The notes beneath the pieces are model-generated. The model was given only the letters and a program-made list of their open reading frames with translations, made no database searches and was not told the origin of the DNA. From NCBI GenBank assembly GCA_902776195.1, contig CACYPF010000006.1, positions 1-64,000 of the forward strand: DNA of 64,000 nucleotides. The letters run 5' to 3'. Source of the DNA: an uncultured Prevotellaceae bacterium (GTDB lineage Bacteria; Bacteroidota; Bacteroidia; Bacteroidales; Bacteroidaceae). Both the position numbers and the translations under genes were made by a program. This document shows, in pieces, positions 16,430 through 23,419 of this stretch; the first letter of the stretch is position 1; the number at the start of each line of letters is the position of its first letter.

Positions 16430-17125
16430 TTAACGATTCATCAGCAGGTCGGAGAGTTCTTTCATACCCTCACTGGCACCTTTTTGGATTTGCTGGACGT
16501 TCTCACCTGCAGAAACAGGCTTGGGGTCGATGAGGTAGATGGGCACACCAGGACGTACATATTGAACCAGTCCTGCGGCAGGATATACGTTGAGTGATGT
16601 ACCGATAATGATGAAGATGTCTGCCTGCATCGCCTCAGCAGCCGCGGCACTGATCATGGGAACTCCCTCGCCGAAGAAGACGATGAAGGGTCGTAGTAAG
16701 GAGCCGTCACCAGCCTTTGTGCCAGGCTCCACCTCACAGTTCTCCGGAGTCAGTGTGATCTGATAGCGTGGATCGTCCACATCACGGCTGGAGCATACCT
16801 TCATCAGTTCACCATGCAGATGGATGACTTTTGAGGAACCAGCCATCTCATGGAGGTTATCGACATTCTGGGTGACCACCGTCACGTCGTACTTTTCCTC
16901 CAGCTTAGCCACCAGCCGGTGTCCCTCATTAGGTTGCGTACCAATACATTTCTTACGAAGCATGTTATAAAAGTTCGTTACCAGTGTGGGGTCTGCCTCC
17001 CATCCCTCATGAGTCGCTACCTTTGCCACAGGATAATTCTCCCATAAGCCGTCAGCGTCACGAAACGTCTTCAATCCACTCTCCACCGACATACCGGCAC
17101 CTGTCAAAACAACTATTTTCTTCAT
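16430..17125 (-). CDS. Sir2 family NAD-dependent protein deacylase
   Basis: 231 residues from MKKIVVLTGAGMS. Sirtuin motifs are in order: GAGMSVESGLKTFRD (NAD binding), TQNVDNLHE, the catalytic His in VIHLHGELMKVC, and IIGTSLNVYPAAGL with VPIYLIDPKP. It removes acyl groups from lysine using NAD. The usual four zinc cysteines are not present: only one cysteine follows LHGELMKV and one lies in PENCEVEPG, a pattern I associate with Bacteroidetes members. It diverges from the purine-salvage operon, and a -7 box TATTTTTG lies at 17147-17154. Confidence 0.9.
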   Translation of the reverse strand: MKKIVVLTGAGMSVESGLKTFRDADGLWENYPVAKVATHEGWEADPTLVTNFYNMLRKKCIGTQPNEGHRLVAKLEEKYDVTVVTQNVDNLHEMAGSSKVIHLHGELMKVCSSRDVDDPRYQITLTPENCEVEPGTKAGDGSLLRPFIVFFGEGVPMISAAAAEAMQADIFIIIGTSLNVYPAAGLVQYVRPGVPIYLIDPKPVSAGENVQQIQKGASEGMKELSDLLMNR

Positions 17126-17146
17126 AAGCATCATATTTTATTTCTG

Positions 17147-17185
17147 CAAAAATAATAATTATTTGAGAAATAATTCGTAATTTTG
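17147..17185. promoter_or_regulatory. Back-to-back -7 boxes of sirtuin and xpt
   Basis: Minus-strand TATTTTTG (17147-17154) faces the sirtuin and plus-strand TAATTTTG (17178-17185) faces xpt. Neither has a clear TTTG at 19-21 bases, and the two promoters would physically overlap. I see no purine-riboswitch-like fold in the short xpt leader (about 14 bases). Confidence 0.5.
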
Positions 17186-17205
17186 CAAAAATAAACAGAA
17201 TCACC

Positions 17206-17775
17206 ATGAAAGTATTACGTGAAAGAATTATGCAAGATGGTCGTTGCTTGGATGGCGGCATCTTGAAGGTAGACCGTTTCATCAACCATCAAATGGACCC
17301 TTACCTGATGAAACAGATTGCCATTGAGTTTATCCGTCGCTTCGCTGACGAGGATGTGAACAAGATTGTGACTGTAGAGGCATCGGGCATCGCCCCAGCC
17401 ATCATGCTGGGTTACCTGATGGAGTTGCCCGTGGTCTTTGCGAAAAAGAAGAAACCGTCCACTATGGGCGAGTTCTATGAGTCAACAGTCCGTTCATTCA
17501 CCAAGCAGCGGGAGTATCCCCTGACGGTCAGTTGTGAATACCTGACGAGTGACGACCGGGTATTGTTTATTGACGACTTCCTTGCTTACGGCAATGCAGG
17601 ACTGGGCATCATTGATCTTTGCCAACAGGCAGGAGCCGTGATTGTCGGCATGGGATTTATCATTGAGAAAGAATTCCAGCACGGCAGGAAAGTCCTGCAG
17701 GATCACGGCATTCACCGCATCGAGTCGCTGGCAATCATTGAGTCATTGGAAAATAACGAGATTAAACTGAAATAA
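17206..17775 (+). CDS. xpt: Xanthine phosphoribosyltransferase
   Basis: 189 residues, the usual length for Xpt. Converts xanthine plus PRPP to XMP in purine salvage, in the cytoplasm. The start [23 protein letters not shown] is typical, as are the base-binding stretch [24 protein letters not shown], and the PRPP loop [13 protein letters not shown] near residues 123-135. It is followed after 5 bases by the permease gene and then, by overlap, a radical SAM gene. Confidence 0.93.
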   Translation: MKVLRERIMQDGRCLDGGILKVDRFINHQMDPYLMKQIAIEFIRRFADEDVNKIVTVEASGIAPAIMLGYLMELPVVFAKKKKPSTMGEFYESTVRSFTKQREYPLTVSCEYLTSDDRVLFIDDFLAYGNAGLGIIDLCQQAGAVIVGMGFIIEKEFQHGRKVLQDHGIHRIESLAIIESLENNEIKLK

Positions 17776-17780
17776 CAGCC

Positions 17781-19103
17781 ATGGAAAACAACAGCAATCT
17801 TTACAAGTTAGATGGTAAAGTACCTTTGATGCAGGCAATTCCATTCGGATTACAGCACGTGTTGGCAATGTTCGTTGCCAATATCACACCGATTATCATT
17901 CTGGCGAATGTCGTGGGCATTGACCCAACTGTCAGTGCCTCCCTGATACAGAACTGTATGATCATCGCTGGTATCGGTACCCTCGTCCAGCTTTATCCTA
18001 TCTGGCGTATCGGATCCCGTCTCCCCATTGTGATGGGTATCAGTTTCACATTTCTCTCCGTATCCCTTGCCATAGGTACCGCTCAGGGTATGGGTGTGCT
18101 GATGGGAGCCGTTATTATCGGCGGTATCCTCGAGGGGCTTTTGGGACTGTTTGCCAAGTACTGGATCAAACTCATCCCTCATACCGTGGCTGCTACCGTG
18201 GTGACGGCAATCGGTTTCTCCCTGCTGCCGATTGGTGCCAATTCCTTTGCTGGAGGACAAGGCGCTGCTGATTTCGGAGCAGCGCACAACTGGCTGGTAG
18301 GCACTTTCACCCTTCTTGTCTGTCTGGGTTTTCAGATCTTCGCAAAAGGGTTCCTTCGTTCCTTGTCTGTATTAATAGGATTGATAGCCGGTTATATCCT
18401 TGCCATGTGCATGGGGATGGTCGACTTCTCAGGACTAAGCAATGCGGGGGTTGTGTCACTGCCCAATATCCTACCCTTCAAACCGGAATTCGACTTAGGG
18501 GCAACGCTCTCTGTCATTGCCATCTTCCTGGTGTCTGCCACAGAGACCATCGGAGATACCAGTGCACTCTGCTCAAGTGCATTGAAGCGTACGACTCACA
18601 AGATTGAGATGGGTGCCAGCGTAGCCTGTGACGGTTTTGTGAGCAGTATCGCAGGTGTTTTCGGTTGTACGCCCATCACCTCATTCAGTCAGAATGTAGG
18701 ACTGGCAGCCATGTCGGGTGTCATCAACCGCTTTACCATCGCTACAGGAGCCGGGATAATGATTCTTGGCGGCATCTTCCCTGTTGTGGGGCATTTGCTG
18801 ACAACTATTCCGCAATCTGTCTTGGGCGGTTGTACCATTATGATGTTCGGTTCCATTATGTATGCGGGATTCCGGATGATGGCGAACTGTGGTTTCAGTG
18901 ACCGTAACATGATTATAGCAGCTCTCTCACTGAGTATAGGACTTGGGTTTACCCAGGCAACTGGTATGTTCTCTATCTTCCCGAAGATCATCCAGACCGT
19001 CTTCGCAGAAAACTGTGTGGCGGTTGTGTTCCTTTTGGCTGTCTTGCTGAATCTCATTCTGCCGAAAGACCATAAGGAGAACCCTCAAAAGATCAATGGG
19101 TGA
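17781..19103 (+). CDS. Nucleobase:cation symporter-2 (xanthine/uracil permease)
   Basis: 440 residues with about 12-14 hydrophobic segments of the NCS2/NAT family. The opening LMQAIPFGLQHVLAMFVANITPI is the family hallmark for TM1, and the substrate-binding region SATETIGDTSALCSSAL and the segment GCTPITSFSQNVGLAAMSGV are clear. Position directly behind xpt points to xanthine (PbuX-like) uptake, with uracil a less likely substrate. The last 8 bases overlap the start of the radical SAM gene, which implies coupled translation. Confidence 0.9.
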   Translation: MENNSNLYKLDGKVPLMQAIPFGLQHVLAMFVANITPIIILANVVGIDPTVSASLIQNCMIIAGIGTLVQLYPIWRIGSRLPIVMGISFTFLSVSLAIGTAQGMGVLMGAVIIGGILEGLLGLFAKYWIKLIPHTVAATVVTAIGFSLLPIGANSFAGGQGAADFGAAHNWLVGTFTLLVCLGFQIFAKGFLRSLSVLIGLIAGYILAMCMGMVDFSGLSNAGVVSLPNILPFKPEFDLGATLSVIAIFLVSATETIGDTSALCSSALKRTTHKIEMGASVACDGFVSSIAGVFGCTPITSFSQNVGLAAMSGVINRFTIATGAGIMILGGIFPVVGHLLTTIPQSVLGGCTIMMFGSIMYAGFRMMANCGFSDRNMIIAALSLSIGLGFTQATGMFSIFPKIIQTVFAENCVAVVFLLAVLLNLILPKDHKENPQKING

Positions 19104-20184
19104 ACTGACATTCCGCAAACGCATCGCTTTAGAGGCTGCAACCATCGTGAGCCGTAACATCCGTAAGGAACATCCTCTCAGACAACTGTTCTGGGAGTGT
19201 ACCTTGCGGTGTAATGTGAGTTGTCGCCATTGCGGTAGTGATTGCCGGAAACTCTCCGAGGTCAAGGACATGCCCCGGGAGGATTTCTTCCGTGTCCTTG
19301 ACAGTATAGCCCGGAAGACAGACCCCCATCAAGTGTTTGTGACGATAACGGGTGGTGAGCCGTTGCTGAGAGAAGACCTGGAACTTTGTGGAAAGGAAAT
19401 TTATGAGCGGGGCCTCCCATGGGGCATCGTGACGAACGGTCTGGCATTGACTCCTGACCGTTTTGAATCCTTACGAAAGGCGGGGATGCACAGCATCACC
19501 GTCAGCATGGACGGTCTGGAGGAAAATCATAACTGGATGCGTCGCCATCCTCAGAGTTTCCAGATGGTAGACCACGTTCTCGACCTCTTTGTACAGCACC
19601 CACAGATAGCATCTGATGTTGTCACTTGTGTCAACCAGCGTAATTATGACCAGCTCCCTGCGATTCGTGACTACCTGATCCGCAAAGGGATAGGCTATTG
19701 GCGTATTTACTCCATTTTTCCTGTTGGGCGTGCTGCCAACGACCCAATGATGCAGTTAAGCAACGAACAGTATCGGAGTATGCTTGATTTTATCCGTCAG
19801 ACCCGTCAAGAGGGACTCATCGATGCCTCCTATGGATGCGAGGGATTCCTCGGACGCTATGAAGGAGAAGTCCGCGACCTGTTCTTCAACTGTCAGGCTG
19901 GCGTGACGGTAGGTTCTGTGATGGCAGACGGCTCCATCGCCGCTTGTGCCAGTATCCGTGCCGACTACCACCAAGGGAATATCTATCAAGACGATTTCAT
20001 GGAGGTATGGGAGAACCGCTACCAACCCTACCATCAGCGTGAATGGATGCGTCAGGGAGAATGCAAGGATTGCCGCTATTGGCGTTACTGTCGGGGGAAC
20101 GGTATGCATCTCCGTGACGGGAAAGGTCAGCTCATCCTCTGCCATCTGAAACGTATCCAGGAGGCAAGTCATATTGTTAAATAA
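19096..20184 (+). CDS. Radical SAM/SPASM enzyme of the rSAM/lipoprotein type
   Basis: 362 residues. The radical SAM core carries CNVSCRHC (CX3CX2C) near residue 39, ITGGEPLLRED, and SMDGLEENHNWMRRHPQSF. The C-terminal SPASM part has cysteines for auxiliary Fe-S clusters: NCQAGVTVGSV, IAACASIRADYHQGNI, and ECKDCRYWRYCRG with a last C in LILCHL. This matches the Bacteroidetes family I know as TIGR04133, 'radical SAM enzyme, rSAM/lipoprotein system', which sits beside a small lipoprotein gene; here such a gene starts 69 bases downstream. The substrate is unknown. Its start overlaps the permease by 8 bases, tying its translation to purine salvage. Confidence 0.85.
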   Translation: MGELTFRKRIALEAATIVSRNIRKEHPLRQLFWECTLRCNVSCRHCGSDCRKLSEVKDMPREDFFRVLDSIARKTDPHQVFVTITGGEPLLREDLELCGKEIYERGLPWGIVTNGLALTPDRFESLRKAGMHSITVSMDGLEENHNWMRRHPQSFQMVDHVLDLFVQHPQIASDVVTCVNQRNYDQLPAIRDYLIRKGIGYWRIYSIFPVGRAANDPMMQLSNEQYRSMLDFIRQTRQEGLIDASYGCEGFLGRYEGEVRDLFFNCQAGVTVGSVMADGSIAACASIRADYHQGNIYQDDFMEVWENRYQPYHQREWMRQGECKDCRYWRYCRGNGMHLRDGKGQLILCHLKRIQEASHIVK

Positions 20185-20217
20185 TCTTTATTTAAGTACT
20201 TATTCAATTATAATCCA

Positions 20218-20225
20218 TAATTTTG
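20218..20225 (+). promoter_or_regulatory. -7 box of the small lipoprotein gene
   Basis: TAATTTTG matches TAnnTTTG; no TTTG is seen at the -33 distance. It lets the lipoprotein be made independently of the radical SAM gene upstream. Confidence 0.5.
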
Positions 20226-20252
20226 CACCCGAAATCATCAAACGTTTGAGTT

Positions 20253-20528
20253 ATGAAGAGAATTCGTAAGTCCATTAACCTTGTGCTCTCCGCCATTATC
20301 GTGGCTTTGGGCTTTGGTTCTTGTGTGAGCCAACAGAAATACCGGGCTGCACAGGAGGAAATCAAACAATTGCATGAGCAAAACGGAAGACTAAGCGCTG
20401 ATAATGATGCATTGCTTCGAGAGAATGCTGATTTGCGGAAAGCGTTGAAGATCCGGAATAAGATGGAACAGCCCAAGGTGGTTTATGGTCCCCGACCTAC
20501 GAATTATAAGGAGAACATCAATAGATAG
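20253..20528 (+). CDS. Small lipoprotein, likely partner of the radical SAM enzyme
   Basis: 91 residues. A signal peptide MKRIRKSINLVLSAIIVALG ends in the lipobox LGFGSC. Residues ~28-70 form a short coiled coil with regular Leu spacing (IKQLHEQNGRLSADNDALL), and the tail is VVYGPRPTNYKENINR. The position just after the TIGR04133-like gene, the LGF-x-SC signal and the tail's Tyr-Gly-x-x-Pro resemble the lipoprotein partner of rSAM/lipoprotein systems, though known partners are often longer and read MYG-x-P-Y. I infer that the tail is the modification target; nothing in the sequence proves it. The FKBP gene begins 29 bases later. Confidence 0.7.
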   Translation: MKRIRKSINLVLSAIIVALGFGSCVSQQKYRAAQEEIKQLHEQNGRLSADNDALLRENADLRKALKIRNKMEQPKVVYGPRPTNYKENINR

Positions 20529-20557
20529 ATATACATTATATTAATAATAGAGAAAGA

Positions 20558-21163
20558 ATGGATAAAGTAAGTTATGCTCTGGGCTTAGGCATTGGACGCC
20601 AATTGGCTCAGATGGGTGCTACCGAGTTGAATATCGATGATTTTGCCACAGCTATCAAGGATGTGATTGCCGGCAACGACCTGAAGGTATCCAACCGTGA
20701 GGCACAACAGATTGTACAGGAGTATTTCGCTGCCCAAGAGGAGAAAATCAATAAGCAGCGTAGCGAACAAGGTAAGGTACATAAGGAGGCTGGTGAGAAA
20801 TATCTTGCGGAGAATGCCAAGAAGGACGGGGTGATTACCCTGCCCAGCGGACTGCAGTATCAGGTATTGAAAGAAGGTAATGGTAAGAAACCAACCGCCA
20901 AGGATAGTGTGAAATGCCACTATGAGGGTTTCCTCATCGATGGTACCGTGTTTGACAGCAGTGTAGAGCGTGGTGAGCCTGCCGTCTTCGGACTGCAGCA
21001 GGTGATTGCCGGCTGGACAGAAGGCTTACAGCTGATGCAGGAGGGTGCTAAGTACCGTTTCTTCATCCCCTATCGTCTTGCCTATGGAGAGGGCGGTGCC
21101 GGTGCTTCCATTCCTCCCTTTGCAGCTCTTATCTTCGATGTGGAGTTGCTCCAAGTGATGTAA
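20558..21163 (+). CDS. FKBP-type peptidyl-prolyl isomerase, no signal peptide
   Basis: 201 residues of the FklB/Mip-like type. The N-terminal ~85 residues are the helical FKBP_N dimerisation domain (VSYALGLGIGRQLAQMG). Residues ~95-201 are the FKBP fold (LPSGLQYQVLKEGNGKKP, FDSSVERGEPAVFGLQQVI, GWTEGLQLMQEGAKYRFFIPYRLAYGEGG). It catalyses proline cis/trans isomerisation. It lacks a signal peptide, so it is cytoplasmic, unlike the next two copies. First of three tandem FKBP genes. Confidence 0.9.
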   Translation: MDKVSYALGLGIGRQLAQMGATELNIDDFATAIKDVIAGNDLKVSNREAQQIVQEYFAAQEEKINKQRSEQGKVHKEAGEKYLAENAKKDGVITLPSGLQYQVLKEGNGKKPTAKDSVKCHYEGFLIDGTVFDSSVERGEPAVFGLQQVIAGWTEGLQLMQEGAKYRFFIPYRLAYGEGGAGASIPPFAALIFDVELLQVM

Positions 21164-21196
21164 TTATCGAAATATCGAAATAATAAAAAAGAAAAA

Positions 21197-22081
21197 ATGA
21201 GAAAGTTTACTTTTGCTGCTATTGCAGCAGTAGCCGCAGCAACGATGTTCTCCTGTGGCAACGGCACTCCGAAGGCAAACCTGAAGAGTGATGTCGATAC
21301 CTTTAGCTATGCTATCGGTATGGCACAGACTAACGGTCTGAAAGATTATCTGGTTAATCGTCTGGACATTGACACCGCCTATATGGACGAGTTCATCAAA
21401 GGTCTCAACGAAGGTGCTAACGCTGGTGATGACAAGAAGAAGGCTGCTTATTATGCCGGTATCCAGATTGGTCAGCAGATCAGCAACCAGATGGTAAAGG
21501 GTATCAACCACGAGTTGTTCGGAAACGACTCCACACAGACTATCTCCCTGAAGAACTTCATGGCTGGCTTCATCAGTGGTACTACTGGTAAAGGCGGTCT
21601 GATGACTGTTGACTCAGCCCAGATAGTTACCCAGGCTCTGATGCAGTCTATCAAGAGCAGATATATGGAGAAAGAGTTTGGTCCTAACAAGGTGGCTGGT
21701 GAGAAATTCCTCGCTGAGAATGCCAAGAAAGAGGGTGTGAAGACCCTTGAGGGCGGTGTACAGTATAAGGTCATCAAGGAGGGCAGTGGTGCCATTCCTT
21801 CTGACACCTCTCGCGTAAAGGTCAACTATGAGGGACGTACTCTCGACGGTAAAGTATTTGACAGTACCTACAAGCGTGGTGAGCCAGCAGAGTTCCGTTG
21901 CAACCAAGTAATCAAGGGCTGGACTGAGGCACTCGTCCACATGCCTGCCGGTTCTGTCTGGGAAGTTTACGTACCACAGGAGAAGGCATATGGTGCTCGT
22001 CAGCAAGGTGCTGACATCAAGCCATTCTCTATGCTTATCTTCAAGATTGAGCTGCTGGAAGTTGATCCTAAGCGTAAGTAA
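21197..22081 (+). CDS. FKBP-type peptidyl-prolyl isomerase lipoprotein
   Basis: 294 residues. The lipoprotein signal ends at TMFSC (about residue 18). An FKBP_N helical domain with a duplicated-looking DTFSYAIGMAQTNGL start follows, and residues ~190-290 are the isomerase domain (GVQYKVIKEGSG, FDSTYKRGEPAEFRCNQVIKGW, KAYGARQQG). It is lipid-anchored, probably periplasm-facing. The 3-base gap to the next gene shows close coupling, and its C-terminal half is very similar to that gene's, indicating recent duplication. Confidence 0.9.
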   Translation: MRKFTFAAIAAVAAATMFSCGNGTPKANLKSDVDTFSYAIGMAQTNGLKDYLVNRLDIDTAYMDEFIKGLNEGANAGDDKKKAAYYAGIQIGQQISNQMVKGINHELFGNDSTQTISLKNFMAGFISGTTGKGGLMTVDSAQIVTQALMQSIKSRYMEKEFGPNKVAGEKFLAENAKKEGVKTLEGGVQYKVIKEGSGAIPSDTSRVKVNYEGRTLDGKVFDSTYKRGEPAEFRCNQVIKGWTEALVHMPAGSVWEVYVPQEKAYGARQQGADIKPFSMLIFKIELLEVDPKRK

Positions 22082-22084
22082 CCA

Positions 22085-22810
22085 ATGAGAATCAGAAACT
22101 TTATGGTAGCACTCGCCCTCATAGCGGGTGCTACTTTCACTTCCGCACAGGCACAGCAGTTACAAACACGTATGGACTCGCTGAGCTATGCTTTCGGCAT
22201 GGTGCAGTCACAGGGCTTGTCCCGCTTCCTGCAGCAGTTCCACCAAGAGATGTTCAGCAACGATTCCACTCAGCGCCTGAATATGGATCTCTTCATGAAA
22301 GCCTTTAACAGCGGGATGAAGGGTGAGACTGGTCTTATTTCTACTGACGAGGCTAACAAGGTTGCTTCTACTATCATCAAAGCTTTACAAGACGAGAAAG
22401 CCATGAAACTCTACGGAGACATCAAGGTCGCTGGTGAGAAATTCCTCGCTGAGAACGCCAAGAAACAGGATGTCAAAGTGCTGGAGAGTGGTGTACAGTA
22501 TAAGATCTTGAAGGCTGGAACAGGACCAGTTCCGACTGCTTCCCAGAAAGTGAAGGTCCATTATGAGGGACGAACACTCGACGGTAACGTCTTCGACAGT
22601 TCTTACAAAAGAGGTGAGCCAACAGACTTCCGCTGTAACCAAGTTATCAAGGGCTGGACGGAAGCACTTACCCACATGCCTGTAGGTTCTACGTGGGAAG
22701 TATATATCCCATACCATTTAGCTTATGGGGAAAGGGGTGCTGGCGATGATATCAAACCCTTCTCCATGCTCATCTTCAAGATAGAGCTTTTGGAGATTAT
22801 CGAGAAATAA
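22085..22810 (+). CDS. FKBP-type peptidyl-prolyl isomerase, periplasmic
   Basis: 241 residues. Signal peptide MRIRNFMVALALIAGATFTSAQA has no lipobox cysteine, so the protein is soluble and exported. It has a shortened FKBP_N part, then the isomerase domain (GVQYKILKAGTG, FDSSYKRGEPTDFRCNQVIKGW, LAYGERGAG). It is nearly parallel to the lipoprotein copy upstream. A strong terminator follows at 22819-22845. Confidence 0.9.
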   Translation: MRIRNFMVALALIAGATFTSAQAQQLQTRMDSLSYAFGMVQSQGLSRFLQQFHQEMFSNDSTQRLNMDLFMKAFNSGMKGETGLISTDEANKVASTIIKALQDEKAMKLYGDIKVAGEKFLAENAKKQDVKVLESGVQYKILKAGTGPVPTASQKVKVHYEGRTLDGNVFDSSYKRGEPTDFRCNQVIKGWTEALTHMPVGSTWEVYIPYHLAYGERGAGDDIKPFSMLIFKIELLEIIEK

Positions 22811-22818
22811 AAACAAGG

Positions 22819-22845
22819 AGAGCAGACCTAAAATCTGCTCTTTTT
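22819..22845 (+). terminator. Terminator of the FKBP cluster
   Basis: GAGCAGA (22820-22826) pairs with TCTGCTC (22834-22840) and is followed by five T. It lies 10 bases after the last FKBP stop. Confidence 0.85.
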
Positions 22846-22876
22846 GTTTAAATTACTGCAAATTTCTTAGCAAAAT

Positions 22877-22908
22877 GTTGCTCATATCAATAAAAATTCC
22901 TACTTTTG
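22877..22908 (+). promoter_or_regulatory. Promoter of the Lrp-peptidase-ybeY operon
   Basis: GTTG (22877-22880), 20 bases, TACTTTTG (22901-22908). The start is near 22915, some 28 bases before the ATG. Confidence 0.7.
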
Positions 22909-22942
22909 CTTACTTTTTGTAAACTAAGACCTTGTTTTTGAT

Positions 22943-23416
22943 ATGGCAACAACTGAAAAGATTGACCAACTTGACAAGAAAATACTGAATATCTTGTCAA
23001 AGAACGCACGCATCCCTTTTAAGGATGTAGCAGCAGAGTGTGGCGTGTCGCGTGCCGCCATCCACCAACGGGTACAACACCTTATAGAGGCTGATGTGAT
23101 CATGGGCAGTGGCTTCGATGTCAACCCCAAGAGCCTGGGTTACAGTACCTGCACCTATGTAGGTATCACCTTGGAGCGTGGCTCGATGTATAAAGACGTT
23201 GTTGAATGCTTACAGCATATCCCGGAGATTGTGGAGTGCCACTTTACGACAGGTCCCTACACCATGCTCGTCAAACTTTATGCCCGTGATAACGAACAAC
23301 TGATGCATCTGCTCAATGGCAGGCTGCAAGACATTCCCGGTGTTGTAGCCACAGAGACCCTGATATCTCTGGAGCAGAGCATCAAACGTGAAATTCCTGT
23401 TAGTATCGATGAATAG
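22943..23416 (+). CDS. Lrp/AsnC family transcriptional regulator
   Basis: 157 residues. An N-terminal helix-turn-helix (DQLDKKILNILSKNARIPFKDVAAECGVSRAAI) is followed by an AsnC-type ligand/oligomerisation domain (ECHFTTGPYTMLVKLYARD). Such proteins sense amino acids and form octamers on DNA. Three bases separate it from a gene for a peptidase fusion, so it may respond to amino acids released by that enzyme and autoregulate the operon. Confidence 0.9.
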   Translation: MATTEKIDQLDKKILNILSKNARIPFKDVAAECGVSRAAIHQRVQHLIEADVIMGSGFDVNPKSLGYSTCTYVGITLERGSMYKDVVECLQHIPEIVECHFTTGPYTMLVKLYARDNEQLMHLLNGRLQDIPGVVATETLISLEQSIKREIPVSIDE

Positions 23417-23419
23417 CCG

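Noticed and set aside
17178-17206. Purine riboswitch before xpt
   Set aside because: The leader after the -7 box is about 14 bases, too short for the known fold.
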